Shown here: positions 9,122 to 18,310 of the stretch, piece by piece
Numbering within the stretch: the stretch's first letter is position 1
How the letters are laid out: every line of letters starts with the position of its first letter
NCBI RefSeq assembly: GCF_001423525.1
Contig: NZ_LMOI01000012.1
Location: 376,115-440,114 of the forward strand
Source of the DNA: Arthrobacter sp. Leaf137
GTDB taxonomy: Bacteria; Actinomycetota; Actinomycetes; Actinomycetales; Micrococcaceae
Reading direction: 5' to 3'
DNA length: 64,000 nucleotides
Made by a program: the position numbers and the translations under genes
Notes under the pieces: generated by a model
Database searches by the model: none
What the model was told of the DNA's origin: nothing
What the model saw: the letters and a program-made list of their open reading frames with translations, nothing else

Positions 9122-10048
9122 TTACCAGCCGCGCTCAGCGAGGCGGTGCGGCTGGGGGATCTCGTCGACGTTGATGCCCACCATGGCTTCGCCGAGGCCG
9201 CGGGAGGCCTTGGCGATGACGTCGGGGTCATCGAAGAAAGTGGTGGCCTTCACGACGGCGGCCGCGCGCTGGGCGGGGTTACCGGACTTGAAGATGCCGG
9301 AGCCGACGAACACGCCGTCAGCGCCGAGTTGCATCATCATGGCGGCGTCGGCCGGGGTGGCGATGCCGCCGGCGGTGAACAGCACCACGGGGAGCTTGCC
9401 GGCAGCGGCAACTTCCTTGACCAGTTCGTACGGGGCCTGCAGTTCCTTGGCCGCGACGTAGAGTTCGTCCTCGGGCAGGGCTGCGAGCTTAGCGATCTCG
9501 GAGCGGATCTGGCGCATGTGGCCGGTGGCGTTGGAGACGTCGCCCGTGCCCGCTTCGCCCTTGGACCGGATCATCGCCGCGCCTTCGTTGATGCGGCGCA
9601 GGGCCTCACCAAGGTTGGTGGCGCCACAGACGAAGGGAACCTTGAAGTTCCACTTGTCGATGTGGTTGACGTAGTCGGCCGGGGTGAGGACCTCGGACTC
9701 GTCAATGTAGTCCACGCCGAGGGACTGCAGGACCTGGGCTTCGACAAAGTGACCGATGCGGGCCTTCGCCATGACCGGAATGGACACGGCGTCGATGATG
9801 GCGTCGATCATGTCCGGGTCGGACATGCGCGACACGCCGCCCTGGGCGCGGATATCGGCCGGAACGCGTTCCAGGGCCATGACTGCAACAGCACCGGCGT
9901 CTTCGGCGATGCGGGCCTGTTCAACGTTGACGACGTCCATGATGACGCCGCCCTTGAGCATCTCAGCCATGCCGCGCTTTACGCGGTTGCTGCCCGTGAC
10001 GCTGTTCGCGGACGAACCGGCCTCGTTGCTTACATCTGGTGTAGACAC
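9122..10048 (-). CDS. pdxS: Pyridoxal 5'-phosphate synthase lyase subunit PdxS
   Basis: 308 residues, the (beta/alpha)8 barrel that makes PLP from ribose 5-phosphate, glyceraldehyde 3-phosphate and ammonia supplied by PdxT. Family motifs include [37 protein letters not shown], the catalytic-lysine segment [14 protein letters not shown], and the phosphate loop [13 protein letters not shown] near the C-terminus. The first 20 or so residues are a variable Ser/Asn-rich extension. It is separated from pgsA upstream by 139 bases containing a hairpin, so it probably has its own promoter, and it is not next to pdxT. Confidence 0.98.
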   Translation of the reverse strand: MSTPDVSNEAGSSANSVTGSNRVKRGMAEMLKGGVIMDVVNVEQARIAEDAGAVAVMALERVPADIRAQGGVSRMSDPDMIDAIIDAVSIPVMAKARIGHFVEAQVLQSLGVDYIDESEVLTPADYVNHIDKWNFKVPFVCGATNLGEALRRINEGAAMIRSKGEAGTGDVSNATGHMRQIRSEIAKLAALPEDELYVAAKELQAPYELVKEVAAAGKLPVVLFTAGGIATPADAAMMMQLGADGVFVGSGIFKSGNPAQRAAAVVKATTFFDDPDVIAKASRGLGEAMVGINVDEIPQPHRLAERGW

Positions 10049-10124
10049 AAAAACCCCTATGGGTAGATAGACGATCTTCGCCGGGTATGCAGGCGGGCAT
10101 GCTGATGCCGGACTCTACACACAC

Positions 10125-10154
10125 GGATTGCCGGGTCCATTGACCGGGCAATCC
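10125..10154 (-). terminator. Hairpin between pgsA and pdxS
   Basis: On the minus strand the stem GGATTGCC pairs with GGCAATCC and continues, after one C-C mismatch, as GGTC / GACC around an AATG loop. It lies about 35 bases downstream of the pgsA stop and about 75 bases upstream of pdxS. It most likely terminates the thrS-HIT-pgsA transcript. A role as a pdxS leader structure cannot be excluded. Confidence 0.6.
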
Positions 10155-10187
10155 TTATAGTAGTCCCCCGGCGGCCAGCCGCGGCAA

Positions 10188-10817
10188 TTACGTTTCGTCC
10201 GCGGGAAGCGGTTGTGCCAGGGCCTGCCGGCGCACGGAAGAAACGCGCTGGATGATCGTCACGAAGCTCGCCAGCGCCAGCAGCACCAGTGTCACGAGGA
10301 GCACCACCGGCGGCAGTCCCACGCCGGTGAGGCCAGTGACCACCAGGACGGAGACGAGCCGCTCGGCCCGCTCCGCGATGCCGACATTTGCCGTGTAGCC
10401 AAGTGATTCGGCCTTGGCCCGCGCATATGAGACCACCATGCCCAGGACCAGGCAGACCATGGCCGCCACGGCGATGGCAGCATTTTGCCCGCCCGTGAAG
10501 AACCACACCGCCAGCCCGGCGAAGAGCGCACCGTCCGCGACGCGGTCCAGGGTGGAGTCCAGGAAGTTGCCCCAGCGGCTCTTGACGTCCTGCATGCGGG
10601 CCATGATGCCGTCCAGGACATCGGAAAAGATGAAGGCCGTGATGAAGACTGTGCCCCAGAACAGGTGCCCGAGGGGATAGAACACCAGGGCACCCACGGC
10701 GACACCCGCGGTTCCGATGACTGTTACGGCGTCGGGCGAGACACCCAGGCGCAGGAGCCAGCGGGCCAGCGGGGTGAAAAGCGCGGTAAAGAAGCCGCGG
10801 GCGTGCCTATTCAGCAT
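10188..10817 (-). CDS. pgsA: CDP-alcohol phosphatidyltransferase, probable phosphatidylinositol-phosphate synthase
   Basis: 209 residues from the ATG at 10817, overlapping the HIT gene by 11 bases. The CDP-alcohol phosphatidyltransferase signature is complete: DVLDGIMAR followed by GNFLDSTLD gives the D-x2-D-G-x2-A-R-x8-G-x3-D-x3-D metal site. About six membrane helices follow. In actinobacteria the copy beside a HIT gene and thrS is the enzyme that joins CDP-diacylglycerol and inositol phosphate, the first step to phosphatidylinositol; that assignment is by context. The acyltransferase and PimA mannosyltransferase genes that follow pgsA in mycobacteria are absent here, and pdxS comes next. 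Confidence 0.9.
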   Translation of the reverse strand: MLNRHARGFFTALFTPLARWLLRLGVSPDAVTVIGTAGVAVGALVFYPLGHLFWGTVFITAFIFSDVLDGIMARMQDVKSRWGNFLDSTLDRVADGALFAGLAVWFFTGGQNAAIAVAAMVCLVLGMVVSYARAKAESLGYTANVGIAERAERLVSVLVVTGLTGVGLPPVVLLVTLVLLALASFVTIIQRVSSVRRQALAQPLPADET

Positions 10818-11394
10818 CAGTCTCCCCGGGCCAGGCGTCGGCCACCATTTGCCGGACCTCATCGAGGGTCTGGGTGATGGCCTTGGTCTGGGCAATGATG
10901 GGGAAGAAGTTCCCGTCGCCGCCCCAGCGCGGAACAATGTGCTGGTGCAGGTGGGCGGCGATACCGGCACCGCCCACCACACCCTGGTTCATGCCCAGGT
11001 TGAATCCGCCCGGGTTGGACACCTTTCGCAGGACGCGCATCGCCGTCTGGGTCAGGTCGGCGAATTCGGCAGTTTCCTCCACTGTCAGGTCCGTGTAGTC
11101 CGGTACGTGCCGGTACGGGCAGACCAGCAGGTGCCCCGGGTTGTACGGAAAGAGATTCAGCACGACGTAGCAGGTTTTCCCCCGGTACACGATGAGGGCG
11201 TCCTCGTCGGTTCGGCCCGGGCCCACGCAGAACGGGCAGTCATTCTCATTCTTGAACTGGTGCTGCCCGCCCTTGATGTAGGCCATCCGGTGCGGAGTCC
11301 ACAGGCGCTGGAAAGCGTCCGGGACACCGGCCAGGGCAAAGTCGTCGGTTACACCGGCATCCCCTGGATACCCGGCGCCTGTGTTCTCCTCCAC
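10807..11394 (-). CDS. HIT family protein (Ap4A phosphorylase-like)
   Basis: 195 residues. The histidine triad HLHQHIVPRW (about residues 149-158) marks a nucleotide hydrolase or transferase; the middle His is the nucleophile. Upstream lie NDCPFC and GHLLVCPYRHV, typical of the actinobacterial branch related to Rv2613c, an Ap4A phosphorylase. The first 35 residues are a variable extension. It follows thrS by 16 bases and overlaps pgsA. Since aminoacyl-tRNA synthetases make Ap4A as a side product, a clean-up role fits the thrS neighbourhood, but this is inference. Confidence 0.92.
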   Translation of the reverse strand: MEENTGAGYPGDAGVTDDFALAGVPDAFQRLWTPHRMAYIKGGQHQFKNENDCPFCVGPGRTDEDALIVYRGKTCYVVLNLFPYNPGHLLVCPYRHVPDYTDLTVEETAEFADLTQTAMRVLRKVSNPGGFNLGMNQGVVGGAGIAAHLHQHIVPRWGGDGNFFPIIAQTKAITQTLDEVRQMVADAWPGETDAE

Positions 11395-11410
11395 GGTGCT
11401 GTTCCGTTCG

Positions 11411-13420
11411 CTAGCTGGTCCGGTTACGGACGGCTTCGGTGATCCGCTTGACTGCCTCGGCCACCGGCACGCCGTTGTCCTGGCTGCCGTCCCGGAACCG
11501 GAAGGAAACCGCGCCGGCTTCAGCGTCGTCTCCGCCGGCGATCAGCACGAACGGGATCTTGTCCTTGCTGGCGGTGCGGATCTTCTTCGGGAAGCGGTCC
11601 GAGGTAGTATCCACCTCGGCACGGATACCGGCCGCCTTCAGCTGGTCGACGACGTCGAACATGTACTCGTTGAAGGTCTCCGCCACCGGGATGCCCACCA
11701 CCTGGACGGGTGCCAGCCATGCCGGGAAGGCACCGGCGTAGTGTTCGGTGAGGACGCCCATGAACCGCTCCACCGAGCCGAAAAGCGCACGGTGGATCAT
11801 CACGGGACGCTGCCGGCTGCCGTCGGCGGCCTGGAATTCAAGTTCGAAGCGTTCGGGCAGGTTGAAGTCCAGCTGGATGGTGGACATCTGCCAGGTGCGG
11901 CCCAGGGCGTCCTTGGCCTGCACGGAGATCTTGGGGCCGTAGAACGCGGCTCCACCCGGATCCGGCACGAGCTCCAGTCCCGATTCCTGGGCCACCTCGG
12001 CCAGGGTGCGGGTGGCTTCCTCCCACGCAGCGTCCTCGCCGACATACTTTTCCGGATCCTTGGTGGACAGCTCCAGGTAGAAGTCGTTGAGGCCGTAGTC
12101 CTTGAGCAGGTCCAGGACGAAGGTGAGCGTCTTGGTGAGCTCGTCCTTCATCTGTTCGCGGGTGCAGTAGATGTGGGCATCGTCCTGTGTCATCCCGCGG
12201 ACGCGGGTCAGGCCGTGGACCACGCCGGACTTCTCGTACCGGTAGACAGACCCGAACTCAAACAGGCGAAGCGGAAGTTCGCGGTACGAGCGGCCCCGGG
12301 AACGGAAGATCAGGTTGTGCATGGGGCAGTTCATCGGCTTCAGGTAATAGTCCTGGCCGGGCTTGCGGACCGTGCCGTCCTCATTGAGCTCGGCGTCGAC
12401 GTGCATCGCCGGGAACATGCCCTCCTTGTACCAGTCCAGGTGCCCGGAAACTTCGTACAGGTGGCCCTTGGTGATGTGCGGGGTGTAGACGAACTCGTAG
12501 CCGGCCTCGACGTGCCGTTGCCGGGAGTAGTCCTCCATCTCCTTGCGGATGATGCCGCCCTTGGGGTGGAACACGGGTAGGCCCGAGCCCAGCTCATCCG
12601 GGAAGGAGAACAGGTCAAGCTCGGAACCGAGCTTGCGGTGGTCACGCCGCTCGGCCTCGGCGATGCGTTCCTGGTAGGCCTTGAGGGCGTCCTTGGTGGG
12701 CCAGGCAGTGCCGTAGATGCGCTGCAGCTGCTGGTTCTTCTGGTTGCCCAGCCAGTAGGCGGAAGAGGAACGGGTCAGGGCGAAGGCGTTGGAAATGAGC
12801 TTGGTGTTGGGCAGGTGCGGGCCACGGCAGAGGTCGCACCAGACCGTGGTGCCTTCCTTGCGCTCCACATTGTCGTAGATGGTGATGTCGCCGGCGCCAA
12901 CCTCGACGTTCACGCCTTCGCCGGCCTCGGCGGCTTCGTTTTTCTTGCCCAGCAGCTCAAGCTTGTACGGCTCGTTCTTCATGGCGTCGCGGGCTTCGTC
13001 CTCGCTGACAACGCGGCGGACGAACTTCTGGTTCTGGTTGATGATCTTCTGCATCATCTTCTCGAGGGTCTTGAGGTCCTCGGGAGTGAAGGGTTCAGCG
13101 ACATCGAAGTCGAAGTAGAAGCCATCGGTGATGTAGGGGCCGATGCCGAGTTTGGCGTCGGGGCGCAGTTGCTGGACGGCCTGGGCCATGACGTGGGCGG
13201 TGGAGTGGCGCAGGACGTTCAGACCGTCCGGGGATTCGATGGTGACGCCTTCCACCTCGGCACCTTCGGGCAGTTCCTGGTCCAGGTCCTTGAGTTCGCC
13301 ATTAACGCGGGCCACGACAACTTCGCGGCGCTCAAAGAAGAGTTCCGCACCGGTTGTCCCGGTAGTCACCTTGGTCTCTTCGCCATCGACGAGAAGGGTG
13401 ATCTGCTGGGCATCTGACAC
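11411..13420 (-). CDS. thrS: Threonine--tRNA ligase
   Basis: 669 residues, class II synthetase. The order is an N-terminal TGS domain (about 1-65), the editing/SAD region with [16 protein letters not shown] and [14 protein letters not shown] (70-240), the catalytic core with the zinc-ligand segment [12 protein letters not shown] and motif 2 [13 protein letters not shown], motif 3 around [12 protein letters not shown], and the anticodon-binding domain from [11 protein letters not shown] (about 560) to the end. It charges tRNA-Thr. It heads the thrS-HIT-pgsA run, with 127 bases separating it from the end of dnaE2 upstream. I see no T-box in that gap. Confidence 0.98.
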   Translation of the reverse strand: MSDAQQITLLVDGEETKVTTGTTGAELFFERREVVVARVNGELKDLDQELPEGAEVEGVTIESPDGLNVLRHSTAHVMAQAVQQLRPDAKLGIGPYITDGFYFDFDVAEPFTPEDLKTLEKMMQKIINQNQKFVRRVVSEDEARDAMKNEPYKLELLGKKNEAAEAGEGVNVEVGAGDITIYDNVERKEGTTVWCDLCRGPHLPNTKLISNAFALTRSSSAYWLGNQKNQQLQRIYGTAWPTKDALKAYQERIAEAERRDHRKLGSELDLFSFPDELGSGLPVFHPKGGIIRKEMEDYSRQRHVEAGYEFVYTPHITKGHLYEVSGHLDWYKEGMFPAMHVDAELNEDGTVRKPGQDYYLKPMNCPMHNLIFRSRGRSYRELPLRLFEFGSVYRYEKSGVVHGLTRVRGMTQDDAHIYCTREQMKDELTKTLTFVLDLLKDYGLNDFYLELSTKDPEKYVGEDAAWEEATRTLAEVAQESGLELVPDPGGAAFYGPKISVQAKDALGRTWQMSTIQLDFNLPERFELEFQAADGSRQRPVMIHRALFGSVERFMGVLTEHYAGAFPAWLAPVQVVGIPVAETFNEYMFDVVDQLKAAGIRAEVDTTSDRFPKKIRTASKDKIPFVLIAGGDDAEAGAVSFRFRDGSQDNGVPVAEAVKRITEAVRNRTS

Positions 13421-13548
13421 GGGTGTCTCCTATTCAAAGTTGAGGCTTCATAGCTTGTGGCGTACGGGGACCACAGCCAGCCACCGTCAATGCTATCGGT
13501 TCGGCGGAGGGCCGACCAACGCGGCACACGGCTGGGGGAAAGCCGAAG

Positions 13549-16500
13549 TCAGCCGTTGAAACCGGTGATGGCAAGGCTCCTGGCAATGCCGTCCAGCGGG
13601 TGCGCCACGTCCTGGAAGGGAGTTTCCGACGCCGGGAACGGCAGCGTTTCGGGCCTGCTGAGGTCCCACGCCATGCTGGCGCTTAGGCTGATTCCCCGCG
13701 GGCCGGTCCTGCGGGTGGTGCCCCGGATCAGCAGCATCCGCGTGCCGAACAGGAGCGGGCCGGCGCTTTCCTGGGCTTCGTGGAAGAACACTGAATCGAT
13801 GCATCCGGTACCGTCGTCGATGCTGATGAACACCACGCGCCTGCCCCCACGCATCGGAGGCGTCTGGGTGGCGACCCGGACGCCGGCCACCAGCACTTCG
13901 GTTCCGTTCCGCAGTCCCAGCAGCTTGTCAGCCGTAGTGACGCCCAGCCTTTCCAGGACGGGGCGGTGGCTGTCCATCAGGTGGGTGCTGACATCTACAG
14001 CCATCAGGTCAAGTTCAGCCCGAACGGTTTCCACCAGGGTCGGTTGGGGCAGCCCGGGTTTGACGTTGCGCAACTCAATATCGCCCAGCGGGAAGGACAG
14101 CTGCCCTTCCAGCACGTCGGTGCCCTTCCGGCTTCCTGAGACCTGGAGTTGTTGCAGGTGCTGTACGAGGTCGGCCCGGTTGGCAGTTCCTCCTGCCTCC
14201 CGGTGGAGGGAATCGAACGCGCCAAGCTGGGCAAGCCGCTTGATGCTGGGCTTGCTGATCCTTGAACGCGACCGAAGGTCCGCGAGCGAGTCAAAGGGCT
14301 GCCCGGCAACGATCCGCTTAAGTTCAGTTGCCGTAAGCCCGTAGATGCCTTTCAGGCTGAGCCGTATCCCCAGCTTTCCGGAATCGGCTCCGGACAGGAT
14401 CCGTTCCACCCGGTATTCGTCCTTGCTCCGGTTGATGTCCAGGGGAAGGATGGGAATGCCCAGGCGCCGTGCTTCAGCGACCAGCAACCGTTTGGGGTAC
14501 ATGCCGGGGTCGTGTTCCCACAGCCCCGCCAGGAAGGCTTCCGGGTGGTGTGTTTTGAGCCAGGCGGACTGGTACGTGGGAACGGCAAAGGCGGCGCCGT
14601 GGGCCTTGCAGAACCCGAAGCTTCCAAAGGCCTTCAGGGTTCCCCATACTTTGTCCACTACCTCAGGGGCATACCCTTCGGCGCGGGCCGCCTTGCGGAA
14701 GAACTCCTCCACAGCGGGTTCGCGGTTTTCATTGCCCAGGGCACGGCGAAACTCGTCGGCACGGGCAAGCCCACAGTGGGTCATGACGTCGAAGGTCTTG
14801 AGGATCTGTTCATGGAACACCGTGACCCCGTGGGTTTCGGCGAGTACTGGCTTGAGGTCCGGGTGGGGATATACCTCGGGGGCGAAGCCGTGCCGGTGCT
14901 CCAGGAAGGGCCGGACCATGTCTGACTTCATGGGCCCGGGCCGGAACAGGGAAATGTCGATGATGAGGTCGTTGAATTCCCGGGGTGCCATTTTGCCGAT
15001 CAGTTCCCGCTGGCCGGGTGATTCGATCTGGAAACATCCGAGTGTATGGGTACTCCTGATGAGTTCGAACGTGGCTTCGTCATCCAGCGGAACAGCATTG
15101 AGATCGATCCGGCCGTTGGCGGCAATGTAGTCAGGGCCAGCCCCTTCCGGACCGGGCGCATGGTGCCCTGCTGCCACAACGTCGCCCTTGGAGGGATGGA
15201 TCCGGATGATCTCACGGACGGCAAACGCCATGGCGCTCTGCATCCTGACGCCCAGGACATCAAGTTTCAGCATTCCCATGGGATCCATGTCATGTTTGTC
15301 GAACTGGCTCATGGGCAGCCCCAACCCGCTGGGCTGGACCGGGGTGCGGTCCAGCAGGGTGGCGTCACCCAGGATTACTCCGCAGGGGTGCATGGAGATA
15401 TGGCGGGGCAACCGGTCAAGGCGCTCAGTCAGGTCAACCAGGAGATCCAGTTGCTGGTTGCCGTCCGTGTCCCGTTGTTCCACACGGCCGGCGAAATCGC
15501 GCAGTTCAGGTTTTTCCTGGAGCGCTTCCCGGAATTTTCCTGCGGAAAAGCGCCACAGCTGCTTGGCGATCTCGCCCACCTCGTCGCCGTCCATGCCCAG
15601 TGCGAGACCGGCGTCGCGGACTGCTCCCCTGGCCCTGTATCCGTTTTGCATGCTCATCAACGTGACCCGCTCAGCTCCGAACCGTTCGAAGATTTTTCGG
15701 TAGACGTTGTGGCGTTCGGCGCTTTCGACGTCGATGTCGATATCAGGCAGCGTGGCCCTGTCCTGGGACAGGAAGCGCTCAAAGATCAGGTCGTGCTGCA
15801 ACGGATTTACCTGGCTGACGTCAATCAGGTAGTTGACCAGGCTGGAAGCGCCCGAGCCCCTTGCTGCGGCGCGGACTCCCATGTCCTGGATCATCCGGGA
15901 GACCTCAGCCACCGTCAGGAAGTAGGAGGAGAAGTTGAGGTTGCGGATGATCCTCAGCTCATGCTCGAGCCTTGTGAGCATGGCTTGCTCCGCGGTACCG
16001 GTAATGCCCGGGAACCGCCTGGCGATTCCGGCATGGCACCGTTGGACCAGTTCCATGGCGGGGTCCTGGTCGATCCCGATGATGGATGCTTCCGGCACAA
16101 CCGGCTGCTTCCACCCCATGTCACTGGTTGGATCGATCCGGCAGGCATCGGCGAGCGCCTCGGTCTGTGCAAGGAGTTGCGTGAGGTCTGCGGCGCCGTA
16201 GCCTGCCGCGGAAATGATTTCCTGGGCAAGCCGGCGCATATGGCCTGAGGTTTTCAGCCACCCCTGGCCGGTGGGCTGCAGGAGGGGTTCGCCGGCAAGT
16301 TCAGGCAGTGATTTGAGCGTGCGGGCGGAGTCGAGGACGTCTGCGGTGGGTGCTCCGTCCGCTCCGCAGTACCGGACGGCATTGGTGAGGACCGCAGGAA
16401 CACGGTGTTCTTCGGCGAGGCGGAGCATCCTTACCGCGTGGGCGGTGCTCAAGGGTGAGCCGGGGGCGCTGAGCTGGGAAACAATCTCTGCCACCACGGT

Positions 16501-17034
16501 CCCTGTGGGCATGGTATCGAGCCATTGCTTGAACAGGGTGCGTGGGCGAAGGTACCGCCTTCCGCCCATGGCGCGTCCAACATCGGAATCTGGCCCAATG
16601 AGGACCACCAGGACCGGTTTGAGCGTTTGGGGGTCGAGGGTCCTTGAAGCCAGCTCTGCCCGGGTAACGGCCACGGGGACGGTACCTCCTGCCTTGCCGG
16701 AAGTCCTGGAGTGGGCGTCCGAGATCAGCCGGCAGAGCGCCCTGTAGCCGACCCCGTTGTTGTGCCCCTTGGCGAGTACAACAACCCGTCCGGCGACATC
16801 TGTGCGGCGGTCGCCGTCGTCGTCAAGCACCGCAAGGTCCACCCCAACAATGGGGTCGAGCCCCGCGGCCATGCAGGCCTTGAGGTGCTTGATGGTGCCG
16901 TATAGACCGTCGCGGTCTGTGCAGGCCAGCGCTGAAGCGCCGTCGTCAGCGGCGGCCTGGGCCAATTCCTCCGGCCAGGAGACTCCATAGTGCGCGCTGA
17001 AGGCGGTGGAGACATGCAGGTGCGTGAAACTCAT
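13549..17034 (-). CDS. dnaE2: Error-prone DNA polymerase III alpha subunit DnaE2 (ImuC)
   Basis: 1161 residues from the ATG at 17034, which overlaps the upstream stop (ATGA). The start matches the family opening MSFTHLHVSTAFSAHYG, an N-terminal PHP domain. The catalytic acidic triad is in LPDIDIDVE (about residue 430). The palm and fingers carry ARGSGASSLVNYLI and HPCGVILG, and the C-terminal OB domain contains GTEVLVAGVRVATQ and ISIDDGTGCIDSVFF. This alpha-subunit paralogue does SOS translesion synthesis, usually with ImuA' and ImuB. Only a DUF6504 protein precedes it here, and neither ImuA' nor ImuB is encoded nearby. Control by LexA is indicated by the box at 17423. Confidence 0.95.
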   Translation of the reverse strand: MSFTHLHVSTAFSAHYGVSWPEELAQAAADDGASALACTDRDGLYGTIKHLKACMAAGLDPIVGVDLAVLDDDGDRRTDVAGRVVVLAKGHNNGVGYRALCRLISDAHSRTSGKAGGTVPVAVTRAELASRTLDPQTLKPVLVVLIGPDSDVGRAMGGRRYLRPRTLFKQWLDTMPTGTVVAEIVSQLSAPGSPLSTAHAVRMLRLAEEHRVPAVLTNAVRYCGADGAPTADVLDSARTLKSLPELAGEPLLQPTGQGWLKTSGHMRRLAQEIISAAGYGAADLTQLLAQTEALADACRIDPTSDMGWKQPVVPEASIIGIDQDPAMELVQRCHAGIARRFPGITGTAEQAMLTRLEHELRIIRNLNFSSYFLTVAEVSRMIQDMGVRAAARGSGASSLVNYLIDVSQVNPLQHDLIFERFLSQDRATLPDIDIDVESAERHNVYRKIFERFGAERVTLMSMQNGYRARGAVRDAGLALGMDGDEVGEIAKQLWRFSAGKFREALQEKPELRDFAGRVEQRDTDGNQQLDLLVDLTERLDRLPRHISMHPCGVILGDATLLDRTPVQPSGLGLPMSQFDKHDMDPMGMLKLDVLGVRMQSAMAFAVREIIRIHPSKGDVVAAGHHAPGPEGAGPDYIAANGRIDLNAVPLDDEATFELIRSTHTLGCFQIESPGQRELIGKMAPREFNDLIIDISLFRPGPMKSDMVRPFLEHRHGFAPEVYPHPDLKPVLAETHGVTVFHEQILKTFDVMTHCGLARADEFRRALGNENREPAVEEFFRKAARAEGYAPEVVDKVWGTLKAFGSFGFCKAHGAAFAVPTYQSAWLKTHHPEAFLAGLWEHDPGMYPKRLLVAEARRLGIPILPLDINRSKDEYRVERILSGADSGKLGIRLSLKGIYGLTATELKRIVAGQPFDSLADLRSRSRISKPSIKRLAQLGAFDSLHREAGGTANRADLVQHLQQLQVSGSRKGTDVLEGQLSFPLGDIELRNVKPGLPQPTLVETVRAELDLMAVDVSTHLMDSHRPVLERLGVTTADKLLGLRNGTEVLVAGVRVATQTPPMRGGRRVVFISIDDGTGCIDSVFFHEAQESAGPLLFGTRMLLIRGTTRRTGPRGISLSASMAWDLSRPETLPFPASETPFQDVAHPLDGIARSLAITGFNG

Positions 17035-17378
17035 GCTGTTCTGGGTCGAAGGGCGTCGTGGATGCGCAGGAGCCGCCACTTGCCGCTGCGGTTGTGCCTG
17101 GTGAGGTCCAGCGTGAGTGGTTCAATGGGCTGGCTTTCCATGCCGGAGGGACGCCCTGGCGACATCCGGGGCAGGACCTGAACCCGCCAGATTTCGTGGT
17201 CCACCATGCCGGGCCCGCTTCCCAGGGGAACCCGGCTTTCCTCCGCCCACCACTGGCGGCGTTCGTACCATCGGAGGGGTTCGGCACAGATGTCGTACGT
17301 ACGCCCGGACCATACAAGGCTCCGGGGAAGGCCGTCGGGGGTGCAGGCGACATCAACTGATTCGCTGAACATGCCCAT
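17031..17378 (-). CDS. DUF6504 family protein, dnaE2 partner
   Basis: 115 residues. It begins at MGMFSESVDVACTPDGLPRSLVWSGRTY, matching the small DUF6504 proteins found with actinobacterial dnaE2/imuB cassettes. Conserved-looking features are AEPLRWYERRQWW and the C-terminal TRHNRSGKWRLLRIHD. Two ATGs compete: 17378 with GGAGG four bases away, and 17372 with ten; I list the longer. The function is unknown. The stop overlaps the dnaE2 start by four bases, so the two are co-translated. It is the first gene behind a LexA box, which makes it a likely accessory of the mutasome. Confidence 0.85.
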   Translation of the reverse strand: MGMFSESVDVACTPDGLPRSLVWSGRTYDICAEPLRWYERRQWWAEESRVPLGSGPGMVDHEIWRVQVLPRMSPGRPSGMESQPIEPLTLDLTRHNRSGKWRLLRIHDALRPRTA

Positions 17379-17422
17379 GGCGCCTCCGGGACTGGCTGGT
17401 ACTGCAAACTGGGAAATTGATT

Positions 17423-17438
17423 CGAATATGTGTTCGAA
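17423..17438 (-). promoter_or_regulatory. LexA (SOS) box
   Basis: Read on the minus strand the site is TCGAACACATATTCGA. It matches the actinobacterial SOS consensus TCGAAC-N4-GTTCGA at 11 of 12 defined positions. It lies 45 bases upstream of the DUF6504-dnaE2 operon and 89 bases upstream of the divergent gene at 17528, so it could repress both. Confidence 0.88.
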
Positions 17439-17527
17439 TAATTCCAGTCTACGCCCGGCTCCACCCAATGCATAGAATCGCGGTTCAGGGGGTGGACTGA
17501 CAGTTCGGCAGGGAGCAGGATGGGTGC

Positions 17528-17917
17528 ATGAGCACCTCTGACGCACTCCTCAAACAAGTCAGCATCAAGGCACAGGACTCCACGCTGGTGGCCACGTTCG
17601 ATATAGATGGCAACATTCCCGGTTCCGGCGCCTACGTGGTGGGTCTCGTGGCGGCGAGTCCGGACTACTCATCCCAGCGCCGGCTGGGCATTGAATTCAT
17701 GAACGGGGAGGCCATAGCCTTCTTTTCGTTTAACCACGAACAGAACTGTGAGGAGAACTATGACCTGGGCGGCGTCAGCCATTCAGGCAGCACCATCACA
17801 GGTAACTTTCCCATGGCAGCAATCAATGGCCTCGGCAAGGGCCATGTGATGACAGGCTTCAGCGAGGCTGACGGCCGGGACTTCCAGTCCGGCGTGAAGG
17901 TGGACGAAAACCTCTAG
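17528..17917 (+). CDS. Hypothetical protein divergent from the dnaE2 operon
   Basis: 129 residues that I do not recognise. The composition is that of a soluble beta-rich protein: alternating hydrophobic stretches (TLVATFDIDG, GAYVVGLVAASPDY, AIAFFSFNH) and many Gly, with no signal peptide or membrane helix. There is one Cys, and no catalytic motif is obvious. The ATG at 17528 has AGGA eight bases upstream. It shares a 149-base intergenic region with the DUF6504-dnaE2 operon and its LexA box, so SOS induction is possible but unproven. Confidence 0.7.
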   Translation: MSTSDALLKQVSIKAQDSTLVATFDIDGNIPGSGAYVVGLVAASPDYSSQRRLGIEFMNGEAIAFFSFNHEQNCEENYDLGGVSHSGSTITGNFPMAAINGLGKGHVMTGFSEADGRDFQSGVKVDENL

Positions 17918-17967
17918 GGCTCCCCGCAGCGTTACAGCTGCAGGGGAAGGGATGTGACCCGGGAGGG

Positions 17968-18291
17968 TCAGCCGTTGTCTTCGTGGTGGACCCGCAGCTC
18001 CAGTTCGATGAATCCGGAGATCATGGCCCGGTACGTCGCTTCCACGATGTCCGGGTCGATGTCCTTCTTGTTAGCTGCCGAGCGGACATGCTGGATGATT
18101 TTCTCCACGCGGTCTGGGGCGCGGACTTCGGCGTCGTCACCCTTGAGGGTGCCGGCGATCCTGATCAGGCGTTCGCGGCGCGCAATAAGGGTGACGATTT
18201 GATCATCCACCTCATCCACGGCAATTCGGACTGCGGCGAGCTGTTCCTTGTCGGCCAGTGCATCCCGGTCGTTTCCTTGAATTGTTGCCAT
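17968..18291 (-). CDS. Chorismate mutase, AroQ type
   Basis: 107 residues, a stand-alone AroQ-fold chorismate mutase that converts chorismate to prephenate for Phe/Tyr synthesis. The N-terminal helix shows VRIAVDEVDDQIVTLIARRERLI, with the substrate-binding Arg/Lys pattern. Further on are RAPDRVEKIIQHVRSAA and YRAMISGFIELEL. The start at 18291 (MATIQGNDRDAL) is preferred over an upstream ATG because homology begins shortly after. It is convergent with the unknown gene at 17528 and divergent from the VOC gene, with 19 bases between start codons. Confidence 0.9.
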   Translation of the reverse strand: MATIQGNDRDALADKEQLAAVRIAVDEVDDQIVTLIARRERLIRIAGTLKGDDAEVRAPDRVEKIIQHVRSAANKKDIDPDIVEATYRAMISGFIELELRVHHEDNG

Positions 18292-18310
18292 CTTCTGACA
18301 GTATCGAAGC

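Noticed and set aside
13421..13548. T-box or attenuator leader before thrS
   Set aside because: No T-box core or specifier structure seen in 127 bases, and T-boxes of this kind are not expected for thrS in actinobacteria.
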